NCBI GenBank assembly: GCA_039090855.1 | Contig: CM077005.1 | Span: 71,730,607-71,794,606 of the forward strand | Reading direction: 5' to 3' | DNA from: Macrothele yani | Taxonomy: Eukaryota; Arthropoda; Arachnida; Araneae; Macrothelidae | DNA length: 64,000 bases | Part shown: piece by piece, positions 1 to 11,640 of the stretch | Layout of the letters: each line of letters starts with the position of its first letter | Numbering within the stretch: the stretch's first letter is position 1 | Translations under genes and position numbers: made by a program | Notes under the pieces: model-generated | Told to the model about the DNA's origin: nothing | Seen by the model: the letters and a program-made list of their open reading frames with translations, nothing else | The model's database searches: none

Positions 1-2
1 AC

Positions 3-1370
3 AAGAAACTGAAGGACAATGTTATAGAAGTTGAAAGTTCCTCTGACAGAGCTGCACGACTCGTTATCCAACTCTCGAGAAGATACCAGGCTCAGATTAT
101 TCAAACTTATGCACCCACCACAAGTCATGCTGAAGAAGAAATTGAAGAATTTTATGAGGAAATTCGTCATCTAAATAATAAAGGTAAGCAGCACTTGAAG
201 ATAATTATGGGAGATTTCAATGCAAAAATAGGGCAACGGCAACAGAATGAAACTTCAGTAGGTAAATTCGGTCACGGCAACAGAAACCAGCGTGGAAATA
301 CTCTCGTAGAGTTTGCAGAGGCAGAAGGGTTTTTCATCTTGAACTCCTTTTTCAAGAAAAAGCCACACAGGAAATGGACATGGAGACATCCAAATGGGAC
401 GACAAGTGAAATTGATTTTATTATGTGTAACAAAAAATTCGTCATAGAAGACTGCAGTGTGCTAAACAAGTTCAACACAGGCAGTGACCATAGATTGGTG
501 AGATGTAAGATGCACCTCAACACTAAACTCGAACGTAGCAAGCTCATAAGACAAACAAAATGTATTGACATAACCAACCTTAAAAAACACCATAATACCT
601 TCAAATTGGAACTGAAGAACATATTCTCAGCTTTAGAAGGCCTAACATCGGAAGAAGTGGATATTTCTGAAGTTAACAGAAAAGCAACCAAAGCTCTTAT
701 GGAAACAGCAACAAAATTAGCTGGGTCTAAGAACAAATTGCATGTGAACAAATTATCAGGAAAAACCAAAATGTTGATGCAAAAAAGAAGAGAGATGAGG
801 ACAACTAAAGAAGATGTGACTTCCAAAGTGGAATATATAGAGCTATGCAAGACAGTACGAAAAAGTATCACTGAAGACGTAAGGAAATTCAACTGTGAAC
901 TAGTAAGGAAAGCAATTGAAAACAACCAAAGCCTAAAGATAGCAAAGGGACATCTCAGTAAGGGAAGAAAACAGATTATGGCACTGAGAAAAGAAGATGG
1001 TTCTGTAACAAGAAATAGAGGCGAAATTTTGACAAGAGTGAAAGATTTCTACTCCAAATTATATGAAAGGGATGATACATGTACTCCAGGCATCATGAAA
1101 GGTACCAGAGTTCTTATAGACCTTCCAGCAGAAGTTGCACATGCAATCAAGAACATGAAGCGGGGAAAAGCTCCAGGAGAAGATGGAATTACTGTAGACA
1201 TCATACAAGAAGCAAGTGGAGAAATCGAAACAGTACTCGTCCAAATTTTCACTCGATGCCTTAATGAAGGGAAAATTCCTGAGGATTGGAACAACGCTAC
1301 AATGATCTTGCTACATAAAAAAGGTGACATTGAGGATCTCAGGAACTACAGACCTATCAGTGGTTTATAA
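3..1370 (+). pseudogene. LINE endonuclease and start of reverse transcriptase (frameshifted fragment)
   Basis: Reading frame open from base 3 to a stop at 1368-1370. The endonuclease part has the QTYAPTT segment, the metal-site motif MGDFNAKIG near 208-235 and the SDHRLV motif near 483-500, all typical of LINE apurinic-like endonucleases that nick target DNA. A lysine-rich linker follows (about 540-1040). The reverse transcriptase begins with the KAPGEDGI and NYRPIS motifs at about 1165-1360. The frame is then lost: the conserved stretch after RPIS is shortened and the reading shifts by one. The first ATG in frame at 195 is internal, so it is not the real start. The start lies outside the window. 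Confidence 0.85.
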
Positions 1371-2505
1371 AATCTTCACTAAAGTTCTTTCACACAGCTT
1401 GAAGGTGACATTGGACATGGCTCAACCGAGAGAACAAGCTGGATTCAGTAGTGGCTACAGCACAATAGATCATATCCACGTACTGAGAGAACTAATTGGA
1501 AGAGCGAGGGAATATGAACTTCCATTGTGCATGGCTTTTATCGATTATGAAAAAGCCTTTGATTCGGTGAAACCATCAGCAGTTGCAATGCCTCTGAAAT
1601 CCTACGGTATTGAAGATGCATACATTAATATTATTAATAACATATATGAAAATGCAAGTGCAAAGATTCGGCTGTTTGAAAATACAACACACATAAAAAT
1701 TGGAAAAGGAGTGAGACAAGGTGACACCATATCTCTGAAGCTCTTTAATGCCACATTGGAAAATGTCTTTCAATCACTGAACTGGGAAAACAAAGGCATA
1801 AAGATTAATGGAGATTATCTAACCCACCTTCGTTTTGCTGATGACATAGTCATTTTTGCAACTACCCCATCAGAGCTACAGAGTATGATGCAGGAACTTG
1901 CTGACAAGAGTAAAGAAGTGGGATTAAAAATGAACTTTCAGAAGACAAAAGTGATGTTCAATGCTTTTACAAGAAATGAAGATTTATCGATTGATGGAGA
2001 AAAGCTGGAGATAACAGATACGTACGTTTATCTTGGACAGCAGATATCAAGTGAGGGTCACATTGGTGAAGAAATTAATCGGCGTACAAAACTTGCCTGG
2101 AGAGCTTTTGGAAGAAACAGCATAATTTTCAAGAGCAATATGCCATTATGTCTTAAAAGAAAAGTGTTTGATGAATGCATCCTTCCAGTGCTTACGTATG
2201 GTGCAGAGACGTGGACCTTAGCTAAAAGAGACATACAAAGGCTGCAGACAACTCAAAGTAGCATGGAGAGGTGCATGCTTGGTGTAACCAGGAGAGATAA
2301 GAAGAGGAACTCGTGGATCCGAAAAATGACAAGAGTGGAAGACATCATGATCAGAGTTAAATCCCTGAAATGGCAATGGGCTGGACATACTGCCAGAAGA
2401 ACAGACCATCGATGGACAGCCGAAATTTTAGATTGGATTCCAAGGGACAGGAAAAGACCCAGAAGAAGACCACATGGAAGATGGGTGGATGAAATTCGAA
2501 AGTGA
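1360..2505 (+). pseudogene. LINE reverse transcriptase, palm to C-terminus
   Basis: Continuation of the preceding LINE protein in another frame. Visible motifs in order: AGFSSGYSTIDHI, the catalytic FIDYEKAFDSV (about 1537-1570), GVRQGDTIS (about 1710-1735) and the FADDIVIFA active site (about 1831-1860). A thumb region and the C-terminal LTYGAETWTL and GRWVDEIRK stretches follow, which are common in RTE-type proteins. The stop at 2503-2505 is probably premature. One frame over, the sequence from 2506 continues with a WRRVAQDR-type tail that runs almost to the GAT repeat. The element cannot make a full-length protein. Confidence 0.85.
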
Positions 2506-2577
2506 CATGGAGGAGAGTGGCACAAGACAGACCGTTGTGGAGACCTTCGTCCAGCAGTGGATTGATAATGGTTGACA

Positions 2578-2594
2578 ATGATGATGATGATGAT
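2578..2594 (+). repeat. (ATG/GAT)n 3' tail of the RTE-like LINE
   Basis: About five and a half copies of a trinucleotide directly after the LINE coding remnant. RTE-group LINEs characteristically end in such simple repeats instead of poly(A), so this marks the 3' end of the element. Confidence 0.75.
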
Positions 2595-2765
2595 ATGCTT
2601 CTGCATGAAGTTTGACTGCAATTTTGCGCACAGTTTGAGTTAAAATCCGCTGAAAGGGTTTCCTTTTCCGCAGTTTCAGTTTGAATCCACGGCTCACCTG
2701 TTCCAATGGTGATGATATTCAAGCCGCGACCGATTATTTGCCTGCGAGGAAGACGAGTTCTGAAA

Positions 2766-2990
2766 TTTTTTTTTTTTTTTGATTGGAGGTTTAACGACCG
2801 CCGTGAGCAACTCAATGGGCTATAAGCAGTCTCCCGTCCCTAATTTAGGGTCACTGGTTCCAGGGAAGGGAGAGAGCCAGTGCCGTAAGACAAACACAAC
2901 ATCCATGCCTGACCGGGATTCGAACCCGGACCCCTTACGGACGAATGATCAGAGGCCAACGCCTCGGACCACTGCGCCACCGGGGCGGCA
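2766..2990 (-). mobile_element. tRNA-derived SINE, full length with target-site duplication
   Basis: Read on the minus strand, the element starts with a tRNA-like head containing an A box (TGGCGCAGTGG) and a B box (GGTTCGAATCC). A unique body follows and then a 15-nt poly(A), seen as T on the plus strand at 2766-2780. It is bracketed by the direct repeat AGTTCTGAA at 2756-2764 and 2991-2999. This is the signature of LINE-mediated insertion of a Pol III transcript. The head is tRNA-like only; it is not a tRNA gene. Two shorter relatives are present at 3225-3337 and 44731-44917. Confidence 0.9.
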
Positions 2991-3224
2991 AGTTCTGAAT
3001 CTACAATTCTTCTAACCTTGGTCTGATAAAACAGTTTTTTTTAATTGATCCCAGGGAACGCATACAAACTTGAATACATACATTGGTCATGGCTTACACA
3101 AACATCTCGAATTCAGACAAATACAGTATTGTGCGTCACAGGGTACAATTATTATGCAATACATTGAAATCATCAAAGTACAGATCGAACATGTGATACA
3201 GCACGCCAGATTTGCAAATAACAG

Positions 3225-3337
3225 AGAGAGCCAGTGCCGAAAGACAAACATCCATGCCTTACCCGGGATTCGAACCCACACCCCTCCGTTGGGCTAAGGA
3301 TCAGAAGCAATCGCTTAGACGATTGCGTCACCGGGTC
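3225..3337 (-). mobile_element. tRNA-derived SINE fragment (head and start of body)
   Basis: Minus-strand relative of the SINE at 2766-2990. The A-box region, the B box GGTTCGAATCCC and the CACTGGCTCTCTC segment of the body are recognisable. The 3' body and poly(A) are missing. No target-site duplication is evident. Confidence 0.8.
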
Positions 3338-3340
3338 TAC

Positions 3341-3956
3341 GATAAAAAACTTTTGCTTAACGTTCGCTTTCTGAGACTGTTTTTAAAAGGAAAAACATCA
3401 TTCACTTACAAATAAAACAGCATTTCCTTTTCTGTTTTGCTGCCAAGGCCGTTTCTGAAAGATAAGGTGACATGCTATCGACCAGGGATAAGTCATTGGA
3501 AGAACACCTGCTTACAAATGTTGCTATTCTACTTGCAAGTAAGGGTTGCTTCCTTCACTTGTACCTGGTCGGTATCATGTAACGCTTTCTTTTCAGAAGT
3601 GAATAAGAATTGATCTCCTCAGTTGCTTGGCAGGCATAAAATATAATCTTGGTAAGTGAAAGTTAAACGAAAAATCGTCTAAGAAATTTCTAAGAAGACG
3701 AACGGGTCTTAATAAAATAAAGCCTCACAGAAGAACTCCAGAGCTTTCCCACAAGTTCAGATTAAAGAGACATTCGATAATTTCGTGGAATTCACGATAC
3801 CTTTCCGTGGACGAAATATGGATGCCTCTACGTATTTGACTATGCATTACTAAATGCTTTTTGCCTTTTTAGCACGACTTTTGTGAAAAAAGATCGTGCT
3901 TATGTATTCGGCTTCTGCGTCCGCCCGTCCGTCTGTAGACACGATATCTCTGCAAC
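3341..3956. other. No gene or known element recognised
   Basis: AT-rich sequence between the SINE fragment and the Tc1 element. Short reading frames only, with no recognisable domain. I see no repeat structure. Confidence 0.5.
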
Positions 3957-3958
3957 TA

Positions 3959-5178
3959 CACTATCTACCAACAAGTAATTGGACACCCCTGCAATCGACG
4001 ATATCTGCGGTCCTGATACACGTCACGGCCGCCGCCGTTAAATATCGTGTGGGAAACAACAACGCAACCAGTCGCATGCAAGATGCCACGCAGTTGGTAG
4101 CTCTCTGATTTCTAGAAAGGTGTAATCGTCGGATATCACAGAAATGGCCGATCCATACGTGACATATCCAGCGAGTTGAAGTACCCAAAATCGACAGTGG
4201 CCTACGTGATTGGCAAGTGGAAGATGAGAGGTGACTGTCGGAATGTGCCCCGACACGGCAGACCCACAAAATTGGGAATTAGAGACCAACGGGTGCTGGC
4301 CAGAGAAATTCGAAAGAACCGCACCAAATCGATGGGCCACATCCGCGAGGAGTTTCAACAGGCATCCGGGAGTGTTCTTTCAATGAATACCATCCGTAAG
4401 GAAGCCCATCTGCTCGGTTATCATGGACGTGCTGACGCCCACAAACCTTTGATCACCAAGTCCAATAGCGCTGCTCGGCTAACGTGGTGCAAAGAACGTC
4501 GACAGTAGACCGTTGAACAGTGGAAACAGGTTCTCCGGAGCGACGAATCAAGGTTCACCCTCTACCGTTCGGATGGCAGGGTCTGGGTTTGGCGTCTGCC
4601 TGGAGAATGCCTCCTGCCGGAATGTATTGTGCCAACTGTAAAGTACGGCGGCGGTGGAATTATGGTATGGGGGTGTTTATCCCGGTATGGCACGGGACTC
4701 TTGGTCGCAATTTCTGGTAGACTCAACCCCGAGACCTACTGCACCATTCTGGATGGCCATGCGCGTCCTACGTTGTGGCAGTTTTACGGGGTAGACCCAT
4801 GTTACTTTCAGGATGACAATGCCACCTGTCATGTTGCGAGGTCCACCATGGCTTGGTATGGTGACAATGGGGTTAATCGAATGGACTGGCCTGCGCAGAG
4901 CCCGGACCTTAAAACCCTATCGAACACCTCTGGGACGAGTTGGAGCGTCGACTTAAGGGGTGCCCCCACCGTCCGAAATCGGTGAAGGAACTGACCTGTC
5001 TTCTCCAAGCCGAGTGGAAGAAAATAACGCTTGCTGTCGTACAACGCCTGGTTGAGAGTATGCCCGGAGGGTCGCAGCTGTAATCGCCGCTCGTGGAGGC
5101 TCCACCAACTATTGAAGTCGAATAAACTTCGTTTTCCTTTGCTATCACAGGTGTCCAATTACTTGTTGGTAGATAGTG
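3959..5178 (+). mobile_element. Tc1-type DNA transposon, complete ends, inactive (copy 1)
   Basis: A 1,220-bp element bounded by 29-bp terminal inverted repeats (left 3959-3987, beginning CACTATCTACCAACAAGTAA; right 5150-5178). Each end is followed by the target dinucleotide TA (3957-3958 and 5179-5180). The interior carries a broken Tc1-family transposase. A second copy of the same family is at 22383-35495, where it hosts the LINE insertions. Both copies carry stops or frameshifts, so neither is autonomous. Confidence 0.93.
4083..5083 (+). pseudogene. Tc1-family transposase (DD34E), disrupted
   Basis: Cut-and-paste transposase relic. The N-terminal helix-turn-helix region (KYPKS..YVIGKWKMRGD) lies at about 4176-4240 and is followed by the GRPTK linker. 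The catalytic triad is visible: first Asp in SDESRFT (about 4543-4560), second Asp in QDDNAT (about 4810-4830), and Glu of the NPIEHLWDE block 34 residues later (about 4915-4935), which gives DD34E. Disruptions are a frame break near the start (about 4095), an in-frame TAG at about 4506, and an extra A in the run at about 4910 that shifts the frame before the catalytic Glu. The start is set by comparison with copy 2. Confidence 0.9.
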
Positions 5179-5259
5179 TATTAGTTCGATTTCAAAAATT
5201 CTTTTTGCATTGGGAAGCTTGAATTATGTGAATGATGATAATTTATTTCGTTTTCTTTT

Positions 5260-6860
5260 TACGATGCACAATTTCGCCGCTAGAGGGCGTAAATGCAGAT
5301 GATGTCGAATTCAAAAATACATTTTATTCCACATATTTGCTTCTAAACATCCTATTGAAAAAAATTCTTTTACCTTTCGATTCTATTTATGTCAAAGAGT
5401 ATTTTAGGTATAGTTACTTTATCAAATTACGCATAGATTTTCCGCAAGGGGGCGTAAAAGTAAACTACGTTTTCCCCGATATTTCTCCTAAAACTCCGAT
5501 TTAAAAAATGTTCTCTTTAGCGAATGCAGCTCCTGATGGAAAATCTTTTGCATATAATTCTAATTTTCGGTAAAGAATACTTTGGCCACCAGGAGGCGTA
5601 AGTGTTAATTTTTGCTTCTGATATATTTGCCATAAAATCCGAGTTTCTAAAATCTCGATTGAAAACAATATTTCGTGGACCGATACCACTTACGTCGATA
5701 AACCTTTTCGGAATATTTTCTTCTTAAAATATTTCAAGGTTTCTCCGCCAGGGGGCGTAGACTTTTGTCAATATCTCTGCTGCTAATGGTCCGATTTGAA
5801 AAATTCTTTCTTTATTAGATGGAATTTCCGGTGTGACATGTTTTCCATGTAATTAAAAATTTTTTCAAGTAATTCATGGACTTTCCGTTAAGGTGCGTAA
5901 AGACAAATTGCGTTCTTCCCTATACCTCTTCTTTTAAATCTCGGACTTAAAAACATGTTTCTGCACCGGATACAGCTCCTGATGGGAAATCCTTGTACAT
6001 AATTTCAAATTTTTGGAAAAAATGATTTGGCCACCAGGAAGCGTAAGTCTTAATTTCCGCTTCTGATGCATCTGCAGCAAAATATAAGCTTCTAAAATCT
6101 CGATTGAAAAAAAAGTCGTTTGTGGACCGATACTACTCATGTCGAAAAACCTTTAAGGAACATCTTCTTCTTAAAATAATGCATGGTTTCTACGCCAGGG
6201 GGCGTAGATGCATATCTTATTTTTGTCAATACCTCTACTTCTAGGAGTCCGATTTGAAACATTGCTTCTTTTTTGGATAGTGTTTCTGATGCAAAATGTT
6301 TTTCAAATAAATTCAAAAATTTCAAGTAAATCATAGACTATCCGCTAGGGAGCGAAACGTAAAATTGCGTTTTTTGCGTTATTTCTGCTTCCAAAACTTC
6401 GATTTTAAAAATTCGCCCTGTATCGCATACAAGACTTGATGGAAAATATTTTTCACATAATTTCTAATGTTTGGTAAAGAATGGTTTGGCTACCAGGCGG
6501 CATAAGTTTTAATTTTTGCATCTGATGTATTTGCAGCAAAATCTGGGGTCCTGAAAACTCGACTAAAATTTTTTTCCTTGGACCGATGCCGCTCATATCG
6601 GAAAACCTTTTGGGAATACTTTCTTCTTAAAATAACGCATGGTTTCCCACCAGGGGGCGTAAAGTCACATCTTATTTTTGTCGATATCTCTGTTTCTAAG
6701 AGTCCGATTTGAGAAATTCTTTCTGTGTTGGAGAGCGTTTACGGTGCAAAGTGTTTCTCATATAAATTCATATTTTTCTTAATGCACAGGTCTGCAACCA
6801 GAGGGCGTAAGCTCACAATTCCGTTTACAGCAATATCTGAGAGATTAAAATCCCGATTGA
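5260..6860. repeat. Degenerate ~150-bp tandem repeat with CTCF-like cores (11 units)
   Basis: Eleven spaced occurrences of a G-rich core resembling CCACCAGGGGGCGTA at about 5275, 5441, 5585, 5744, 5884, 6030, 6191, 6341, 6489, 6646 and 6794, mean spacing ~150 bp. Flanking sequence is also repeated: the phrase CTCGATTGAAAA then GTGGACCGAT recurs near 5655, 6100 and 6565. Every third unit is therefore most alike and the array has a ~450-bp three-unit higher-order period. Units are too diverged for a recent array. The intervening small open frames are chance. Confidence 0.75.
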
Positions 6861-8135
6861 AAAACTTCTTTCTTCCGTCAGATACTATTGTTTTCCATAC
6901 CGGTTCCATTGACTTTGAATAGCTTTGATAAATTTAATTTGCGTCAGAACGGATTCAAAAGACGTGCTTATTACACCCGAAAATTCGGTGTCAACTTTCT
7001 TGTTTTTATTGCTAAGAACTGAACCGTGCATAACGTATGTAGCAGAAGGAAGGTACACTTCTTTAATTTGTATGCTAAGAAAATCTGGATGTGTTTCCTC
7101 TTTGCATGTGTCCACTCGTCGCACAGATCTTTCGGGATTACCTGCGCCGCTCTTGATGCAGACGACGGCTTAGTTGTCATGCTGCCGGCGTTGTCGCATT
7201 CCTTCTCCAGCAGACGTACTGAATCAATTCCGTATTTGTATTTGAGTCTCTCTCTCTCCTCTCCTCGCTTTCTCCGGTTTCAAAAGCGATGGCCATCAAT
7301 TCAGAGCTTATCAACGTTCCACAGTTCGGTTCCTCTATTCGTGTCACGTGGTGTTTGGATAGGCGTCTAAGAGAAAAACACGACAACGTAAGGCACAGGG
7401 TTAAAGAACCAGTTCAAGTCTCAGAATGTTGTATCAAAATGGCAATAACCTTGTTATTCCACACTTATCTTCGACAACTTGTGATACAAAATTTCTTTTA
7501 TACTGTATTTTTATATGGGTAGTTATAACGAACTGAGAGAAAAATCTCTCGATAAGCATATATTGCCAAGTACCTCTGCTTCAGGAAAGGAAGTCAAAAC
7601 GAAGCATGAATATTACTTTCGCCATCACTCACTCTAAAAATGTTTTGAGTGCTGCTAGAGCATTTCTTACAACCAAAATTCGATTTTTTTGGAAGGGGTA
7701 AACGTATTTAATTTACGAAAAATGGCAGTTGCTTTTTACCGAACAAACCAATCAGTTTTTTTCAGACTTTTTTGTCTTTAAGTTTCACATAATGAACAAC
7801 AGAAGATACTCCGAGCAAAAGGTGAAACTACTGCAGACCAACAATAATCGGCCCTCACTACGGAAATAAATAGCAAGGTGGTCAACTTTTATTATGGTAA
7901 CATCTATAAGTTGAATTTTTGTGCGGCACATCTATAACGTCCAATTTTGGTTATTGTAGTGGAGTGGCTTTATCGGTCTTTGTGATGAGAGGTTTTTGGG
8001 CTGCTGCTGGGCCATCATACCGGAGTTCATGGGCCTCCCTTCGAAGCGTCTTGGTGAAGACCATAACAACTTTGACCATCTCAACTCATGTGCTTATCAA
8101 CCACGTGTCTAAGCACACCGTTGCGTCTGCGTGGG
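6861..8135. other. No gene or known element recognised
   Basis: Apparently unique sequence with short reading frames only and a brief CT-rich run near 7246-7266. No domain, repeat or element boundary that I can support. Confidence 0.5.
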
Positions 8136-8164
8136 GGTGTCCAATCACATTTGTCCACATAGTG
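8136..8164 (+). repeat. Solitary Tc1-like terminal inverted repeat
   Basis: A 29-base sequence running from GGTGTCCAATCACA to CATAGTG, followed by TA. It matches the form of a right-hand Tc1-like terminal repeat and is related to, but distinct from, the ends of the element at 3959-5178. I could not find a partner left end or transposase nearby, so it is probably a relic end. Confidence 0.5.
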
Positions 8165-8166
8165 TA

Positions 8167-8600
8167 GATAAGTATGAAAATAATGCTACGATTTTTGCAT
8201 TATCCGAAGTAAAACTGGATGAGTGAGGAATAGCTCTAATTAGCTTCTTCACTACAGGAAAGCTGAGCACAGACTGCGCTATCCCAAACTGCACGATCGG
8301 GCTGCGAATTGGAAAGTTTTTAAAGCACACGTGTGTGTTGGAAACTGTCACTTTTTGAAGGGATTAGCATCAGAATAAACGAACGCGCGCGAGCTCTCTC
8401 TCTCTTCGAACCACGTAGAAAGGTCAGTGACTCTTTTAACGGCACTATGGCTAGATGATTTAAACAGGGTTCCGCGACTCGTATGCCCGAGGGCTAACAG
8501 GTTTCAAAATCGCTTTATTATTATTCATCATAAGAAAACATAAGAGGGAGACGTACAGTGTTGGGCGTCTCACTGGGAAATAATACAAACTGTTAAAACA
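8167..8600. other. No gene recognised
   Basis: Short reading frames and a CT run near 8395-8405. No supported feature. Confidence 0.4.
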
Positions 8601-9700
8601 TGATGGTATATACACTGCAATGACAATGGGGATGAATAATAAATGCTGCAAGCAAAGCTTATTGCATAAAAATTGCAGGAGAAGTGACAGAGAGAAACAC
8701 ATCGTGTCACATGACATTGGCTGGGCATGATTTACAGGATAACACAGGCGAAACAATAGTACACAATTAGAAAAAGAACAGCACAAACACCGCCGTGAAG
8801 GTAAAACATTACATACATGAGATAAAAACACAGCGTGCACAATTGTGCAAGTTATTTAACAAGGGCACCAAAGCAACATAATACAGGCGGGGTGAAGGTA
8901 ATTAATGTACACGAGTAAGCATGAAAATATACTGAGATGACATTAGCATTCACAATTCAACGGTAGCGTGGATTGCACGTAAAAAAAAATGCAGAAGGAA
9001 CAGTAAGATCACAGAGCAAAACTAGGAATGCACACTGGGATGACAAGAGGAATTAACGCAAAATGAAAGCACTGTACGACGCAATAGATGTAACTGGTAC
9101 ATTAACAAGACATGATGAACCATATTATACACAGGGATGACCAAATAAAGTACACAATGTGAAGACACGATACAGCGCAAGAAATGTTACAAGTACAGTA
9201 AAAAGCACACGATAAACCATGAGTGCACTATGGGATGTTATGAGTATATGCATAAAGTGAAAGCACAGGACAAGCCATGGGTTCTGACAGATGACAGAAT
9301 TTATCATAAATTTGTACGTGCACGATCAAAGCATTAACACAATGTAAAAGCACGAAAATAGTATGTACACAATGTGGAAGTATAGAATTGTACAAAAATC
9401 AAACAGGTGCAAGGAAATGGCTAAACACTAAGAAGGTGTGTGAGTGCGGCAAATATAACAAATGAGAGATAGAGACGTACACCACATGACATCTCAAAGT
9501 AAAACACACTACAGGAACACGGTGTAATACACTAGGTGCATAGACAGAAAGCACTTAAGGTGACCAGGGTACAGCCCCAAGTACATAAAATTGACGGGAG
9601 GTCACGGAATCAGAGAGCACACTGATAACAATGTAAATATGGTAAAGCATAGTATGACACGAAGAACAACAATTCAAATGACAAGATCACAATGATATGA
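8600..9700. repeat. Degenerate ~98-bp tandem repeat, A/C-rich
   Basis: Weakly conserved phrases of the form GGGATGAC...AAGTGAAAGCAC recur at regular steps (GATGA-type cores near 8938, 9036, 9133 and 9231; AAGCAC-type ends near 9061, 9158, 9256 and 9341). The spacing is about 98 bp, with poorer copies on either side. Units are old and the outer limits are approximate. No coding potential seen. Confidence 0.45.
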
Positions 9701-11402
9701 AAACGAGAAAACATAAACCTGGGTATTACAGCACAGGCTGTAGCTCGATCACATGAAATACATGGAGACGAGTCGTAAAGTGGAGGAGGGGCACCAGAGT
9801 GCCACGGAACTCAGCAAAGGAGGTGTAGAATGTCCTAGGGTACTGATAGGTGTAGCAGTCCAGAATCAACCGCAAACCATGGAGCGACCGGCGCCCAGGT
9901 AGCATAGAAGGTGGCTTCTCGACGACTGGAAGAAGCCGACTGGTACTCCAGGCGGAGTCGAGAAAGCAATCGATCTTGAAAATGGCACAAAAAGTGCTGC
10001 GCTGGCCTGGTGTAAAGAGACCGGCGAGGAAACCCTGCGGAGTTGTTGAAGGTAACAGGGTTGCTATTATGAAAGAAATTGTAGAAAAAAAGCACGTATA
10101 AATTCATAAAACTTTATAACGAATATGTTTACATTAAGAGTGCGCGGTACTTATTAATATTTGAATAGATTTAACAGCACATCTCCAAGAAATTTCGATA
10201 ACATCATTTTGTTTTTCTCTACGAAGACGTTGTTTTGGAAGAATTCCCTTCTCCGGAAAGAAAATAACATTCTGTTTGTCATTTATCAGAATTCGCAAGA
10301 TCATCATCACACGACTAGAAAAAGAACAACTGACGATACATTATTGAAGCCAAGACACACTTTTCGCATTCGGAGCACAGCTCACGCAAAATGGTGCAAG
10401 ACGTAAAAAAAAGATAACACTAAATTCGGGTGCAATAAACATATCTTTCAAATAGAAAAATATGTTTATTGAAAGTTTTTAGTTAAGAAAAAGAAAGTTT
10501 TTAAATTATATTTTTTTATGTTTTAAAATGAGATTTTTAAAATGAGACACAAAACTAATGTTTCCAAACGATGGAAAATTAGCAATAAAAATGCATTTCC
10601 GCCTCCTACAGCCTGCTACTTAAAGTGGATCCTGTTCGCAATCTTCGTTACAGCAAATTGCATATACAGTAATACAAAAGAAAGACTTTCTCCGATCGAA
10701 TTTGTAGAAGCCGAGACACATTTGCGAATAATAAAAGCACACACTTACGCAAACAAGCAACAGAAATGTTTATTATAAAAAGTTCAGAAATATACGCACA
10801 ATGTAATGTACCTCGCATTAAACGGTTTCCGGCGTAACTATTTAAACAAAGGATCTCGAGAAAAAGGAATATACATTTACTACCTACCGGAAAAACTGTG
10901 TACTGTTTCGAACAGGAACTACGCATAAAATGTTTTCCATACTCAGCTGTATCTTACCAAAAATAATTTTTTCACCCAGATTCCTGGAGACTTAGATACA
11001 GTCTCAAACGTATTGGAAACAGAAACGCGCACTTAAACCCTCTGCTGTGAAAATAATATACGTTAAAGAACATTAAAAATTAGGTATAAAATATTTTTCA
11101 CCCCGAGCGCTGTCCAACACAATTTTTTTTAAAATCGAACTGCTATAACCGGGAAAAAAATTTACATTTTTGCCCCGTAGCGTTAAACCGTGTATGTATT
11201 ACACAGGGCGGCAATTCAATAATGAGATTGATTTTTTTTTAAATCCCGTAAAACACACGGGTAGGAAAGGCATGGTTTTTTGGTAAGTCATTTATCAGAT
11301 ATGCGGTGGGAACAGCGCTTGCGTGAGAATTGCGCAGATGATTACTTATGCTGTGCATGACGTCAGTCGGTGGAACAACATTATCACTACATTGTCATAT
11401 AG
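9700..11402. other. No gene or known element recognised
   Basis: AT-rich, apparently unique sequence with short reading frames only. A small inverted repeat around 10440-10470 (AAACATA...TATGTTT) is too short to interpret. Confidence 0.45.
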
Positions 11403-11640
11403 CAGAGAGTAAATATTCGGTTATGTTTGAAAATCGGTAAAACTGCATCTGAGATAGTTGAATTGTTGCGTGATGTGTATGGGACTAATTTGCCTGTTTC
11501 GTGTACAAATATTCCGGTGGTATGCACGTTTCAAGGATGTGCAGGAAGATTTGGAAAGTGACGAAAGGCCCAGATGCTCGATTTCAGTGTGTATGTCTGA
11601 ACTCATTGAGAAAGTTCGCAAAAGTTAGGAAATTTCTTGA
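11403..11640 (+). pseudogene. mariner-type transposase N-terminal fragment
   Basis: From 11403 the plus strand reads QRVNIRLCLKIGKTASEIVE and continues ELLRDVYGT. This is the form of the first helix-turn-helix of mariner-family transposases (Lys/Arg-rich start, KIGKTASE, then LLxxVYG). After a frame slip it continues with ARFKDVQEDLESDERP-like sequence near 11525-11570. The catalytic domain is absent and no terminal inverted repeats were found, so this is a short decayed relic. The assignment comes from family resemblance of about 70 residues. Confidence 0.65.

Larger units (their letters stand above)
1..2594 (+). mobile_element. RTE-like non-LTR retrotransposon (LINE), 5' end outside window
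   Basis: A LINE fragment that enters from the left window edge. It is open in frame from base 3, so its 5' end is not visible. It encodes an apurinic-type endonuclease followed by a reverse transcriptase and no RNase H domain. It ends in a very short 3' tail made of GAT/ATG triplets at 2578-2594. That organisation (single protein, short 3' UTR, simple-repeat tail) fits the RTE/BovB group. The clade call rests on layout and motif style, not on a tree. The copy is dead: the protein frame is broken near 1360 and again near 2500. Confidence 0.85.

Noticed and set aside
8460..8840. 126-codon minus-strand frame with Cys-rich composition
   Set aside because: Lies in the degenerate ~98-bp repeat region and has no recognisable domain.
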